In this document: piece by piece, positions 6,144-7,026 of the stretch
Position numbering within the stretch: position 1 is the stretch's first letter
Layout: each line of letters opens with the position of its first letter
Origin: Bacteroidales bacterium
GTDB lineage: Bacteria; Bacteroidota; Bacteroidia; Bacteroidales; UBA12481
DNA: 7,026 nucleotides
Direction: 5' to 3'
Assembly: GCA_028707745.1 (NCBI GenBank)
Contig: JAQWAJ010000093.1
Location: forward strand, 1-7,026
Notes under the pieces: model-generated
What the model was told of the DNA's origin: nothing
Seen by the model: the letters and a program-made list of their open reading frames with translations, nothing else
Database searches by the model: none
Made by a program: the position numbers and the translations under genes

Positions 6144-7026
6144 TTAAACAAATGATTGTGCAATTATACGTGCTTCTCGGTCAGATTCAATATAGTCAGA
6201 TAAACCGGCTTCCGGCAAAAATGTTGCCTGCCGGATGGTTTTTTCGATAATTTCTGTCATTCCGTAAAAGCCTGCCCGGTCATGCAGGAAGGCATCCACG
6301 GCAACCTCATTGGCAGCATTCATCACGCAGGGCATGTTTCCTCCCCTGCGCATGGCTCCGAGGGCGATGGCGAGATTCGGAAAACGGGTGGCATCGGGAG
6401 CTTCAAAGGTCAGGTTCGGATAGTCCGGGAACTGAAATCGCGGAAACAGACTGGTCAGTCTTTTCGGGTAGCTCATGGCATAAAGGATCGGCAGTCGCAT
6501 ATCGGGAAGCCCGAGCTGAGCCTTGATCGATCCGTCACAATATTGAACCAGTGAATGCACGATCGATTGCGGGTGCACGATCACATCGATCTGATCGGGC
6601 CTCAGGTTGAAAAGCCATCGGGCTTCGATCACCTCAAGTCCTTTGTTCATCAATGTTGCCGAGTCGATAGAAATTTTTGCGCCCATATTCCAGGTGGGAT
6701 GTTTCAGCGCTTCATGACGGGTAACCTCCGCGAGGGTGACTGCATCCAGATTCCGGAAAGGCCCGCCTGAAGCGGTAATATACACCTTTTCGATTTCAGC
6801 ATGCTGTTCTCCTTTCAGACATTGGAAAATCGCCGAATGCTCCGAATCCACCGGAAGAAGGTCAACCTGATGTTCCCGCGCCAGTGCCGTCACGAGTTCA
6901 CCCGCCACAACCAGGGTCTCTTTATTGGCCAGAGCGATCTGCTTACCGGCTTTGATGGCCCTGACAACCGGAAGCAAGCCGGCAAATCCGACCATGGCAG
7001 CCAGAACCATATCCACGCGTTCGCCG
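6144..7026 (-). CDS. dxr: 1-deoxy-D-xylulose 5-phosphate reductoisomerase, 5' part missing at window edge
   Basis: Dxr (IspC) converts deoxyxylulose 5-phosphate to methylerythritol 4-phosphate using NADPH and a divalent metal, the first committed step of the MEP isoprenoid route in the cytoplasm. About 293 codons are visible. The N-terminal Rossmann region (roughly the first 100 residues) lies beyond the right edge, since the frame is open to 7026 and reads GERVDMVLAAMVGFAGL. Diagnostic blocks are ALANKETLV, LLPVDSEHSAIFQCL (metal ligands Asp150 and Glu152 in E. coli numbering), TASGGPFR, HPTWNMGAKISIDSATLMNKGLEVIEA (containing the equivalents of His209, Ser222, Asn227, Lys228 and Glu231), VHPQSIVHSLVQY and the C-terminal NAANEVAVDAF. 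All visible catalytic residues are intact and the C-terminus is complete. It precedes rseP by 12 bp. The internal GTG near 7016 is not the true start. Confidence 0.96.
   Translation of the reverse strand, partial: GERVDMVLAAMVGFAGLLPVVRAIKAGKQIALANKETLVVAGELVTALAREHQVDLLPVDSEHSAIFQCLKGEQHAEIEKVYITASGGPFRNLDAVTLAEVTRHEALKHPTWNMGAKISIDSATLMNKGLEVIEARWLFNLRPDQIDVIVHPQSIVHSLVQYCDGSIKAQLGLPDMRLPILYAMSYPKRLTSLFPRFQFPDYPNLTFEAPDATRFPNLAIALGAMRRGGNMPCVMNAANEVAVDAFLHDRAGFYGMTEIIEKTIRQATFLPEAGLSDYIESDREARIIAQSFV

Noticed and set aside
1..7026. Mobile elements, CRISPR arrays, tRNA/rRNA genes or a novel multi-gene system
   Set aside because: No transposase, integrase, direct-repeat array, terminal inverted repeats or RNA gene structure was seen. 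All seven genes belong to well-known housekeeping or secretion families and fill almost the entire window.

Overview
The window looks like chromosomal housekeeping DNA from a member of the Bacteroidota. Three things point that way. One gene is the 5' part of sprA, the outer-membrane translocon of the type IX secretion system, which is a hallmark of this phylum. A TAnnTTTG-type -7 promoter element precedes pepA. Most genes have no strong Shine-Dalgarno sequence close to their start codons. No mobile elements, CRISPR arrays, tRNA or rRNA genes, or sizeable repeats were seen, and coding density is very high. The standard genetic code is in use: TAG is the natural stop of pdxA and rseP.

Layout, left to right: (i) 1-3617 is a tightly packed minus-strand cluster read in the order pepA, pdxA, ruvA, sprA, with gaps of only 7-14 bp. 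It has a likely promoter at its upstream end around 3642-3649. (ii) 3618-3719 is a 102-bp divergent intergenic region and the only real non-coding stretch. (iii) 3720-4856 is mqnC on the plus strand, a radical-SAM enzyme of the futalosine menaquinone pathway. (iv) 4791-7026 is a second minus-strand cluster, dxr (cut by the right edge) then rseP, 12 bp apart. The 3' end of rseP overlaps the 3' end of mqnC, tail to tail, by 66 bp.

The genes cover core metabolism (Dxr for isoprenoids, MqnC for menaquinone, PdxA for vitamin B6), recombination (RuvA), protein turnover (PepA), membrane-stress proteolysis (RseP) and secretion (SprA). There is a loose metabolic thread. Dxr consumes 1-deoxyxylulose 5-phosphate. 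PdxJ condenses that same compound with the product derived from PdxA. The isoprenoids that depend on Dxr supply the menaquinone side chain whose head group MqnC helps build. This thread is inference from known pathways, not evidence of co-regulation.

The one striking anomaly is an in-frame TAG codon at 102-104 in sprA. Recognisable SprA sequence continues in the same frame on both sides of it. It could be a true nonsense mutation, a base error in the assembly, or (less likely) a read-through site. I see no evidence for a novel multi-gene system here.
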